This document shows positions 1 through 5,749 of a DNA stretch of 5,749 nt, one piece after another. The translations under genes were made by a program, and so were the position numbers. Source of the stretch: Chitinophagaceae bacterium (GTDB lineage Bacteria > Bacteroidota > Bacteroidia > Chitinophagales > Chitinophagaceae); the NCBI GenBank assembly GCA_947461495.1, contig CANHLV010000134.1, forward strand, positions 1 to 5,749, read 5' to 3'. Within the stretch, counting starts at the first letter, position 1, and the number at the start of each line of letters is the position of its first letter. The notes under the pieces are model-generated. The model had not been told where the DNA came from. It ran no database searches and worked only from the letters and a program-made list of their open reading frames with translations.

Positions 1-2170
1 GTGCACTATCGGCGCTGCCATCTAGTTTGGTATTTCTCAGATTCCAAATATTACCTATATCAGAGAATATAGCTCCACGTAAAATCATCGTGTTTGGAAT
101 GATGTTCGCGATATCAAAACGGTATTCTGCATTTAACTCCAACTGCATATCACCAGTTTTGTCATTGAAAATGGTTTTGTTGGATGAGAATGGAATTAAA
201 GGTCTTCCTCCCGGACCAATGCCTCTTACCGGCCATGCTCTCATACTGTTACTACCTCCGCCAAAATATTGTTTGTTGAATGGTAAGGTTCTATTAGTAT
301 CTGTTCCTAGCAATGGTACACCAACGCCCAGGAATCCACGAAAACCAAACGAAGCTTTATTATACTTGATGATGTGTTTGACTTCCACATCGCCTTTGAT
401 GTATCGTCTTTTATATTTATTTAAAACAGGCACAAGACCCCAGGTAAGTCCAGATTCTTCTGCATTGAATCTTAAAGACATTTCTTTCGACAAACTATTG
501 GGATGATAAAAATGAGTAAAAAGCTTGGAGAAACTAATTCCCATACCAACAGTAAAAGAAGTGTTGTAAGAATATTTAAGAAATGGATTTTCAGCAACAA
601 TATTTTTAAAACTGTCTGATTGATTGAATAAATTACTGAAACCAAAATTCATGGGTGTCCAGGCCCATTTCCATTTTCTTTTATTGGTACCCGACCAGCC
701 AAATGCAACATTGGTAGTTTGTAGGTTGAATAAATTAAGTCTTGTATTGTAAGCAATACCTGCATTGATAAATGTTTCCCCATTATTCAAAGCTGTTTGC
801 TTGTTGAATGCATTGGGTATTTTAGGAAAGATAAGTCTCGGAAATGAAGTAGAATTGGTATAACTTAATTCATTAGAATTGATAAGTTTACTATTGGAAC
901 CAATATTGTTGTTGAATTCCACACCAGCTCGGAAATTATGCGTCATACGGATAGCTTCTTTTGCCAGGTTTCTATTAACGAGAGAAATATTTCCCGATAG
1001 TCCAAAAAGATTTCCTGCGAGTACATTGCTGGTATTACTTGCAGCTGAGTAACTGATCTCTAAAGCTGTTTCAAATCCGAATTTTTTTGAAGGAATGAGT
1101 TCTATTTCCAAATCAAGCAAACTGTCTTTGCCGGGTGTTTCGGTGACGATGATATTTACACTTTGCCAGACACCTAATTTGCTTAGATTAAATAAAGAAC
1201 GGTAATATTCATATTGTTTATAAATATCTCCTTTTTTAAACAAAATGTTTTTTTGAAATAACTCGGGATTCAACAAAGGTTCATGATAATGAATGGAGAT
1301 ATCTCCGACTTGTTGCAGGTGAAAAAATGCAGTATCTTCTTTTCTGTAACCCTGTCTGTAATCAGGGAATACATGAATGGTATTGATGTAAAATTTATTC
1401 AGCTTTGTAGTGTCTCTTGGCGGAATAAGCAAAATAGCAAGTTTAATTTTTGGCGAGTCCTTTTTTTGCTGAGCTTCAGCAATAATGCGTAATTGCTGAA
1501 ATGGATCATCATTAATATTGGTTAATGCTTCAAAGCTTGTATCACCAACAACTTTTAACTCTGCAGATGTAAACTTATAAAATCCATTGTTCCTGAAACT
1601 GTCTACCAGTCTGGCAATTTCAGTGATAACGCCAGCTTTGGTAACAGGGTTATTTATTTTTAAATAACTGTCTTTTTTAAATAAAGGAACAAATTCCTGT
1701 AACTGATTTTTTTTAAGCCGATAACTTACGGTATCTATTAATGTAGGATTGCCTGGAATAATTTCATAAGTAACAGATATTTTTTTACCGGAAGTATCAG
1801 TTTTGTGATTCACATTTGCATTATAATAACCTAGGTGAAATAACGAAGCTTTCATATTTTCAGCAGAATTAATACTAGCACTGCTGTCGTAAACCAGTGG
1901 TTTGGCGATTGTTTTAAAAAAAATAAATCTGGTTTTTGTTTTTACTTTTGAACTGTCGTCAAGCTGCCCATTTAACCTTTGTAATAAAATGAGCTTTTCT
2001 GATTTAGCAAAATCAGACCCTTTGATTTCAATCGTATTGTTATAAAGTATGTAATCATTCTTGGGTGCATTTCTTACAAATGGTCTGTTGCAGGAAGCCA
2101 ATACAAATATCACTAACAGAAATCGGATCCCTGAATAGAAACAAGATGTATTAAAGGAAAAAAATGACAT
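1..2170 (-). CDS. tamL: TamL: BamA/TamA-family outer-membrane lipoprotein, 3' end cut off by window edge
   Basis: The reverse strand reads without a stop from ATG at 2170 to the left edge, giving 723 codons. Residues 1-27 form a lipoprotein signal: a hydrophobic stretch (about 17-25) ends in the lipobox LASC, with C27 as the predicted lipidated cysteine. Residues about 40-360 look like POTRA domains; the last, from about 260, contains the typical FKKGDIY and LSKLGVWQSV strings. A beta-barrel follows from about 362. It carries the conserved loop RAWPVRGIGPGG (R644 onward), equivalent to the BamA/TamA VRGF loop, then QLELNAEYRFD and SDIGNIW near residues 703-709. The family usually continues to a final barrel strand, so I infer that some tens of residues lie outside the window. 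TamL is the Bacteroidota lipoprotein counterpart of TamA and is thought to work with inner-membrane TamB in envelope assembly; tamB is not visible here. An in-frame TAG lies four codons upstream of the ATG, which fixes the start. I see no Shine-Dalgarno sequence. Confidence 0.93.
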   Translation of the reverse strand, partial: MSFFSFNTSCFYSGIRFLLVIFVLASCNRPFVRNAPKNDYILYNNTIEIKGSDFAKSEKLILLQRLNGQLDDSSKVKTKTRFIFFKTIAKPLVYDSSASINSAENMKASLFHLGYYNANVNHKTDTSGKKISVTYEIIPGNPTLIDTVSYRLKKNQLQEFVPLFKKDSYLKINNPVTKAGVITEIARLVDSFRNNGFYKFTSAELKVVGDTSFEALTNINDDPFQQLRIIAEAQQKKDSPKIKLAILLIPPRDTTKLNKFYINTIHVFPDYRQGYRKEDTAFFHLQQVGDISIHYHEPLLNPELFQKNILFKKGDIYKQYEYYRSLFNLSKLGVWQSVNIIVTETPGKDSLLDLEIELIPSKKFGFETALEISYSAASNTSNVLAGNLFGLSGNISLVNRNLAKEAIRMTHNFRAGVEFNNNIGSNSKLINSNELSYTNSTSFPRLIFPKIPNAFNKQTALNNGETFINAGIAYNTRLNLFNLQTTNVAFGWSGTNKRKWKWAWTPMNFGFSNLFNQSDSFKNIVAENPFLKYSYNTSFTVGMGISFSKLFTHFYHPNSLSKEMSLRFNAEESGLTWGLVPVLNKYKRRYIKGDVEVKHIIKYNKASFGFRGFLGVGVPLLGTDTNRTLPFNKQYFGGGSNSMRAWPVRGIGPGGRPLIPFSSNKTIFNDKTGDMQLELNAEYRFDIANIIPNTMILRGAIFSDIGNIWNLRNTKLDGSADSA
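2153..2158 (+). promoter_or_regulatory. Shine-Dalgarno-like AAAGGA supporting the 2164 start
   Basis: AAAGGA lies 5 bp before ATG 2164 and 23 bp before ATG 2182, so it could serve only the first. It lies inside the signal-peptide region of tamL on the other strand. The other genes in this window lack such a site, and Bacteroidota often do not rely on one. It is therefore moderate rather than decisive support for the longer methyltransferase form. Confidence 0.4.
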
Positions 2171-2928
2171 ATTTTCGGGCTATGTTAAGCAAAGCAACAA
2201 TCAAAGATATTCAAAGTTTACAGCACAAAAAATTCAGAGATGAAAGTCATCTTTTTTCAGCGGAAGGTCCTAAAGTAGTTTATGAGCTTTTACAAGAAAC
2301 AGCTTTTGAAATTATTGCTATCTACGGACTAGCCGAATGGATTGAAAAAGCTATACAAGATTTTCCAGCTTTTGAAAAAAACATGCATGTTGTTACAGAA
2401 ATTGAACTTTCAAAATTGGCAACTTATACCACACCGAATAAAGTGGTAGCCGTATTTAAAAAATCTACAGTTATTTCGAATTTTGAACTGAAAAATAATA
2501 TAACCCTTGTTCTTGATGATATTCAAGATCCTGGGAATCTGGGTACTATCATCAGGACGGCGGATTGGTTTGGTGTAAAAAACATTGTTTGTTCTTTGAA
2601 AACAGCTGATGCCTATAATAGTAAAGTGGTTCAAAGTACAATGGCTAGTCTGGCAAGAGTAAATATTTTATATACAGATCATATCGATTGGGTTAAAAAA
2701 AATCACACGGTGAAAGTGCTGGCTACCTTACTTCAAGGCAATGCTTTGAAAAATTACAAAGGGTTAGGCGAGGGGATTTTGTTGATAGGAAATGAAGCCA
2801 ATGGATTGTGTGAAGAACTTCAACAATTAGCTGATGAAAAGATTACCATTCCCGCTTATGGTAATGCAGAATCGTTAAATGCGGCTATTGCTACGGCAAT
2901 TGTGTTGTATGAATTGAAAAATAATTAA
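2164..2928 (+). CDS. SpoU/TrmH-family RNA 2'-O-ribose methyltransferase
   Basis: The protein has 254 residues from ATG 2164. The N-terminal part (about 7-100) resembles the substrate-binding domain of the family, including LFSAEGPKVVYELL. The SPOUT catalytic domain (about 112-254) has all three SpoU motifs: motif 1 DPGNLGTIIRTAD, with N125 and the catalytic R131; motif 2 LIGNEANGL, with E211; motif 3 IP (229-230) followed by ESLNAAIA (236-243). Such enzymes use S-adenosylmethionine to methylate a ribose 2'-OH in rRNA or tRNA. The target cannot be told from sequence; RlmB-like 23S activity is possible. The start is ambiguous. ATG 2164 has AAAGGA at 2153-2158 with 5-bp spacing, whereas ATG 2182 (MLSKATIKDIQ, 248 residues) matches where homologues usually begin and would avoid overlapping tamL. 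Its stop shares bases with the stop of the convergent permease gene. Confidence 0.93.
   Translation: MTYFRAMLSKATIKDIQSLQHKKFRDESHLFSAEGPKVVYELLQETAFEIIAIYGLAEWIEKAIQDFPAFEKNMHVVTEIELSKLATYTTPNKVVAVFKKSTVISNFELKNNITLVLDDIQDPGNLGTIIRTADWFGVKNIVCSLKTADAYNSKVVQSTMASLARVNILYTDHIDWVKKNHTVKVLATLLQGNALKNYKGLGEGILLIGNEANGLCEELQQLADEKITIPAYGNAESLNAAIATAIVLYELKNN
2202..2209 (-). promoter_or_regulatory. Candidate -7 promoter element for tamL inside the methyltransferase gene
   Basis: Read on the minus strand, this site is TATCTTTG, an exact match to the Bacteroidota -7 consensus TAnnTTTG. It lies about 31 bp upstream of the tamL start. A TTTTG at about 2230-2226 could be the -33 element, but the gap of 16 bp is shorter than the roughly 19-21 bp usual for Bacteroides. 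Because tamL has no upstream intergenic DNA, its promoter has to lie in this coding region, which makes the match more credible. It remains a pattern match only. Confidence 0.35.
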
Positions 2929-4154
2929 CGGAATTGAATGGCTTTTACTGGCGCAATTTTTCTGACTAAAACTGTTGGTATGATTAATGTCATAAAACAA
3001 ATGGCAATAGTGATTAAGTCGACAAGCACTACTTGCCACCAAATGATATGAACGCTGGCCTCTGAAATAAAGTACGCTTCTTCATTCAGTTTGATAAATC
3101 CGGTTTTCATTTGTATCCAGCAAATCAGTAATCCTGTAATGGTGCCAATGATAATACCAGCGCATGCGATGATGGATGTATGATAGAGGAAGATTTTTTG
3201 AATATGCCAGTTGTTGGCACCAACTGCTTTTAATATTCCTGTCATTCGAGTTCTTTCCAGCAATAAAATGATCAGGCAAGTGATGAGATTTACGGCAGCG
3301 ATAATCATCATAATGCCAATCAACATATTTTTTATCTGTCCCTGTAAATCAAGCCAATCGAAAATATTAGGATAAACAGATTTGATGCTGCGACTGTACC
3401 AACTTTGTGGCAATTCTTCATAGATTTTCTCATTCAGACTATCAGTCATTTCATAGTTCTTCAAGAAGATTTCATAACCGCCGATTTGATTGCTGTTCCA
3501 GTTATTGAGCTTTCTGATGAGATTGATATCGCACAACGCAAAATTTTTGTCATACTCGTCGATGCCAGTTTTAAAAATTCCAGAAACGGATAGTTTTCTG
3601 GCAGTTTTACTTCCATCTTGCCTGAAGAAAAAAACAATCAAACTATCGCCGGTTTTTAATTGCAATTGATTGGCTGTAAAAGCACTGATATTGATGTCTT
3701 TGCTGTAGCTGCTGTCTTTAAAACGAAGCCATTTGCCTTTTTGAAGAAAGTTTTGCATTCTGTTGAAATGAAAGCTACTGTCGATGCCTTTGAGGAGGAC
3801 ACTTTCGATTCCTGTTTTGTATTTGAGGATGGCGGATTTTGTGGCGTATCTTTCTGCTGAAACGATGTCATTCAATTTGCTGAGGTACAATTCAACGGTA
3901 TCGTTTCGATTTATTGGGTATTCTTCTGCGACGTTAACTTTGTTTTCTAAATTTTGCTGCACGCGTATATGTCCCCAGAAACTGAATATTTTATTGCTGA
4001 TAACTTGTTGGAATCCATTCACAAAGCTTAGCGCAACAATCATAACAGCCACACTCAGTGAGGTTGCGCCAATAGCCAATCTGATAATGAAGCGGGAGAA
4101 GGTTTGCCTGTTTTTAAAAGCAATCCTTTTGGCAATGAATAATGAGATATCCAA
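2925..4154 (-). CDS. FtsX/LolC-LolE-type ABC transporter permease (TTG start)
   Basis: The protein has 409 residues and the MacB/LolE layout. A first membrane helix (about 25-47) is followed by a large periplasmic domain (about 48-275) and three helices (about 276-298, 322-347 and 370-397). The cytoplasmic segment ERTRMTGILKAVGANNWHIQ (300-319) is the typical coupling-helix region that contacts the ATPase, and the C-terminus VRKIAPVKAIQFR is typical of FtsX-domain permeases. The N-terminal FIAKR is also common in LolC/LolE-like proteins of this phylum. Lol permeases with the ATPase LolD extract lipoproteins from the inner membrane; that this protein does so is an inference, since it could be another FtsX-type exporter. 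No ATPase gene is in the window, so the partner must be encoded elsewhere. The start is TTG: an in-frame TAG at 4172-4170 lies six codons upstream with no ATG or GTG between, and the first in-frame ATG is M38, inside the first helix. Confidence 0.9.
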   Translation of the reverse strand: MDISLFIAKRIAFKNRQTFSRFIIRLAIGATSLSVAVMIVALSFVNGFQQVISNKIFSFWGHIRVQQNLENKVNVAEEYPINRNDTVELYLSKLNDIVSAERYATKSAILKYKTGIESVLLKGIDSSFHFNRMQNFLQKGKWLRFKDSSYSKDINISAFTANQLQLKTGDSLIVFFFRQDGSKTARKLSVSGIFKTGIDEYDKNFALCDINLIRKLNNWNSNQIGGYEIFLKNYEMTDSLNEKIYEELPQSWYSRSIKSVYPNIFDWLDLQGQIKNMLIGIMMIIAAVNLITCLIILLLERTRMTGILKAVGANNWHIQKIFLYHTSIIACAGIIIGTITGLLICWIQMKTGFIKLNEEAYFISEASVHIIWWQVVLVDLITIAICFMTLIIPTVLVRKIAPVKAIQFR

Positions 4155-4170
4155 TACAATGTAATTTTAC

Positions 4171-4178
4171 TATCTTTC
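4171..4178 (+). promoter_or_regulatory. Candidate -7 promoter element for the T9SS plug gene
   Basis: TATCTTTC matches the Bacteroidota -7 element TAnnTTTG at all but the last base. It ends 24 bp before ATG 4203, a usual distance in this phylum. No clear TTG lies about 20 bp upstream. The site touches the opposing element at 4178-4185, sharing base 4178. Confidence 0.4.
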
Positions 4179-4185
4179 AAAATTA
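4178..4185 (-). promoter_or_regulatory. Candidate -7 promoter element for the permease gene
   Basis: On the minus strand this reads TAATTTTG, an exact fit to TAnnTTTG. It ends 23 bp before the TTG start, which would give a leader of roughly 15-20 nt. A TTTG at 4203-4200 could be a -33 element, but the 14-bp gap is too short for a standard promoter. The position in a 48-bp divergent intergenic region supports the call; the spacing weakens it. Confidence 0.35.
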
Positions 4186-4202
4186 AATCAATTAAACTAC
4201 AA

Positions 4203-5489
4203 ATGAATTTCTGTAACAAGGTTGTTTTGTTTTTCTTTTTTATTTGTGCAAATATGCATTTGCAAGCTCAAGTGGTTGAAAGAATATTTCAGTCAAACAT
4301 TAAAACGGCCCAGTTATTTGAGTATGGTAATCAGCAGGGTTTGCCTGTTTATAAATTAAAAAGCAATAGCAAACTTGAACTAGATTTTGATGATATGGAT
4401 GCCAATTTTAAGAGTTATTATTTTACCTATATCCTTTGTGATTATAACTGGAAGCCGGCCAATTTATCCGTTTTTGATTTTATAAAAGGGTTTACTCAAA
4501 ATAGAATAACAACATACCGATATTCATCAATTGCCTATAAACGTTATACTCACTATCAGGCCTTTCTTCCTGATCAAAATTCAATGCCTACAAGGTCAGG
4601 GAACTATTTGTTGTTGGTTTATTTGGATGGCGATACTTCAAAAAAAGTGTTCACCAAACAGTTTTTGGTGACAGAGCAAAAAGCTTCTATAATTGCTTCA
4701 ATTGTTCAGCCATTTACGCCTCAATTATTCAATACACATCAGCGTTTGAAATTCACTGCTACTTTGATGGATATTAATTCATTCAGTGCTGCACAGCAAG
4801 TTAAAGCTGTTATTTTACAAAACAACAGATGGGACAATAATCAGCGAGATATTGTGCCGACATATGTCAGAGGAAATAATTTGGTTTATGATATTGAAAG
4901 TGTAGGGGTTTTTCCTGGTGGCAAAGAATGGCGCTGGCTTGATATCAGAAGTTTCAGATTGTTTAGCGATAGGGTGGATAGTGGTGTATACAATAAAAAC
5001 GAGGCCAATCTTTTTTTGAAAACAGATAAAGACAGATCTGCAGAAAGATATATTTATATTCCTGATTACAATGGCATGTTTAATATCACCACTTATGAAA
5101 GCATCAATCCATTTTGGCAGGGTGATTATGCTGATATTCATTTTTCATTTGCCCGTCCGGATGGGTTGCCTTACCCCGATAGAGACCTTTATCTAGCAGG
5201 TGCTTTTTCCGGTTACAATTTGACTGACAACTGGAAATTGAAGTATAATATGGAAAACGGCAAGTATGAAACGGTTGCCAATTTGAAACAAGGCTACTAT
5301 AATTACACTTACATATCTGTGAATAAAAACGACCCAAATGATAGAATAGCATTGGAAGGAAATTACTGGGAAACAGAAAATTCATATACAGTTTTACTTT
5401 ATTATAAATCTTTCACAGACAGAAATGACCAGTTGATTGGTGTTGCTACGATAGATTCGCGGTCGGATAAGCCGGGTTTTTCGTTTTAA
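4203..5489 (+). CDS. Type IX secretion system plug protein (formerly DUF5103), exported
   Basis: The protein has 428 residues, close to the usual family length. Residues 1-23 are a signal peptide with a phenylalanine-rich core and probable cleavage after QAQ, with no lipobox, so the mature protein should be soluble in the periplasm. The first domain (about 24-160) includes the family-typical FTYILCDYNWKPANL (74-88). The middle has FPGGKEWRWLDIRSFRLFSDRV (237-258), close to the conserved PGG...FDIRSLR signature, then YIYIPDYNGMFNI (283-295). The C-terminal part (about 305-420) looks like a beta-sandwich with DLYLAGAFSGYNLTDNW (328-344), GNYWETENSYTVLLYYK (386-402) and DQLIGVA near the end. In Flavobacterium johnsoniae the Plug protein occludes the periplasmic end of the SprA translocon pore of the T9SS. 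The role here is assigned by family resemblance. The gene is monocistronic as far as the window shows, with an A/T-rich leader and no Shine-Dalgarno site. Confidence 0.9.
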   Translation: MNFCNKVVLFFFFICANMHLQAQVVERIFQSNIKTAQLFEYGNQQGLPVYKLKSNSKLELDFDDMDANFKSYYFTYILCDYNWKPANLSVFDFIKGFTQNRITTYRYSSIAYKRYTHYQAFLPDQNSMPTRSGNYLLLVYLDGDTSKKVFTKQFLVTEQKASIIASIVQPFTPQLFNTHQRLKFTATLMDINSFSAAQQVKAVILQNNRWDNNQRDIVPTYVRGNNLVYDIESVGVFPGGKEWRWLDIRSFRLFSDRVDSGVYNKNEANLFLKTDKDRSAERYIYIPDYNGMFNITTYESINPFWQGDYADIHFSFARPDGLPYPDRDLYLAGAFSGYNLTDNWKLKYNMENGKYETVANLKQGYYNYTYISVNKNDPNDRIALEGNYWETENSYTVLLYYKSFTDRNDQLIGVATIDSRSDKPGFSF

Positions 5490-5518
5490 AAAAAGCCCCC
5501 TAAATCCCCCAAAGGGGG
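5488..5518 (-). terminator. Possible intrinsic terminator for leftward transcription
   Basis: Read on the minus strand, CCCCC (5518-5514) can pair with GGGGG (5500-5496), and the second arm is followed by one C and then seven T (5494-5488). This is the shape of an intrinsic terminator stopping leftward transcripts before they enter the plug gene antisense. A competing hairpin pairs the same CCCCC with GGGGG at 5510-5506 across a 3-nt loop. On the plus strand neither hairpin is followed by a T run, so rightward termination of the plug transcript here is doubtful. The palindrome belongs to a repeat, so the terminator role may be incidental. Confidence 0.35.
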
Positions 5519-5527
5519 ACTTTGATT
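5495..5527 (-). repeat. Palindromic C/G-rich interspersed repeat, inverted copy
   Basis: This 33-bp stretch is the reverse complement of the copy at 5615-5647 at 30 of 33 positions. Its core is CCCCC-AAA-GGGGG (5506-5518), a perfect 5-bp hairpin, preceded by a further CCCCC (5496-5500). It begins six bases after the plug gene stop codon. Similar short repeats with C5 and G5 blocks are, from memory, common between genes in Bacteroidota genomes. Confidence 0.85.
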
Positions 5528-5614
5528 GCAATTTGTTGGGCTGCCTCCACAAAAAATAATTTATATTCTTTATTGTTGAAGGTCATAATAAGTATCACCT
5601 CCAAAATAAAACAT

Positions 5615-5647
5615 AATCAAAGTCCCCCTTTTGGGGATCTAGGGAGC
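5615..5647 (+). repeat. Palindromic C/G-rich interspersed repeat, direct copy 1
   Basis: This copy has CCCC-TTTT-GGGG at 5625-5636 and can form a 4-bp hairpin. It is followed by ATCTAGGGA, whose GGGA could pair alternatively with the first TCCC. With the inverted copy it forms a 33-bp imperfect inverted repeat around an 87-bp spacer. With the copy at 5719 it forms a direct repeat. Confidence 0.85.
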
Positions 5648-5718
5648 CGCCAAACAAAACAATTTTGTATTCTTTACTACTAAAAGTGTCATTAAGTATA
5701 ATCTCCAAAATAAAACAT

Positions 5719-5749
5719 AATCAAAGTCCCCCTTTTGGGGATCTAGGGA
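5719..5749 (+). repeat. Palindromic C/G-rich interspersed repeat, direct copy 2 (cut by window edge)
   Basis: All 31 visible bases are identical to the copy at 5615-5645. The window ends inside the repeat, so the last two bases and any further units cannot be seen. Confidence 0.85.

Larger units (their letters stand above)
5542..5749. repeat. Tandem repeat, two 104-bp units, possibly continuing past the window
   Basis: Units 5542-5645 and 5646-5749 align without gaps. Their right-hand 47 bp (5599-5645 and 5703-5749) are identical. The left-hand 57 bp have diverged but still align in patches, for example TATTCTTTA and the AAGTAT region. Each unit thus has an A/T-rich variable half and a conserved half that ends in the palindromic repeat. 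I see no open reading frame, start site or RNA gene in this stretch. Confidence 0.8.

Noticed and set aside
27..506. A 159-codon plus-strand open frame opposite the tamL barrel
   Set aside because: It starts with TTG, resembles no family and lies fully antisense to a clear, conserved tamL frame.
1283..1492. Short plus-strand open frame opposite the tamL POTRA region
   Set aside because: It is antisense to conserved tamL sequence, without a start signal or recognisable protein features.
2040..2163. A TAnnTTTG promoter for the methyltransferase inside tamL
   Set aside because: No octamer fitting the consensus was found on the plus strand in this stretch, so no promoter was annotated there.
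1..2170. Frameshifted or degraded tamL, because no complete open frame is seen there
   Set aside because: The reverse strand translates without interruption over 723 codons with conserved motifs to the very edge. It is cut by the window, not broken.
3656..4164. Open frames overlapping the permease gene on both strands
   Set aside because: The permease frame explains the whole region with coherent membrane helices; the others have no domain or start signal.
4815..5385. Minus-strand open frames opposite the plug gene
   Set aside because: They are antisense to conserved plug-family motifs and lack any family resemblance.
5495..5749. CRISPR array
   Set aside because: There are only two direct copies, with a 104-bp period. 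The sequence between them is too long and is itself related between units, and no cas gene is present.

Overview
The window looks like a chromosomal piece of a member of the Bacteroidota, most likely the Chitinophagaceae or a close relative. The family assignment is an inference. The evidence is AT-rich DNA, genes mostly without Shine-Dalgarno sequences, promoter-like TAnnTTTG elements, a lipoprotein-type TamA homologue (TamL), and a type IX secretion system (T9SS) plug protein, the last two being characteristic of this phylum. It reads as core genome. I see no transposase, phage gene, tRNA, rRNA or CRISPR array.

Layout from left to right. (1) Positions 1-2170, minus strand: tamL, an outer-membrane lipoprotein with POTRA domains and a BamA/TamA-type beta-barrel. 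Its C-terminus is cut off by the left edge. (2) Positions 2164-2928, plus strand: a SpoU/TrmH-family RNA 2'-O-ribose methyltransferase, head-to-head with tamL, with the start codons interleaved. (3) Positions 2925-4154, minus strand: an FtsX/LolC-LolE-type ABC transporter permease that starts with TTG. Its stop codon overlaps the methyltransferase stop. (4) Positions 4155-4202: a 48-bp divergent intergenic region with two facing promoter-like elements. (5) Positions 4203-5489, plus strand: an exported T9SS plug protein (formerly DUF5103). (6) Positions 5490-5749: no gene. This stretch holds three copies of a roughly 33-bp C/G-rich palindromic repeat, one inverted and two direct. The direct copies sit in a 104-bp tandem unit that reaches the right edge.

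Three of the four genes serve the cell envelope: TamL in outer-membrane and envelope assembly, the permease probably in lipoprotein release or a related inner-membrane extraction step, and the plug protein in gating the SprA translocon. The methyltransferase is an RNA-modification housekeeping gene. Adjacent genes alternate in strand throughout, so they do not form one operon. No gene here clearly belongs to an undescribed system. The most unusual parts are the compact, overlapping gene junctions and the repeat cluster at the right end.
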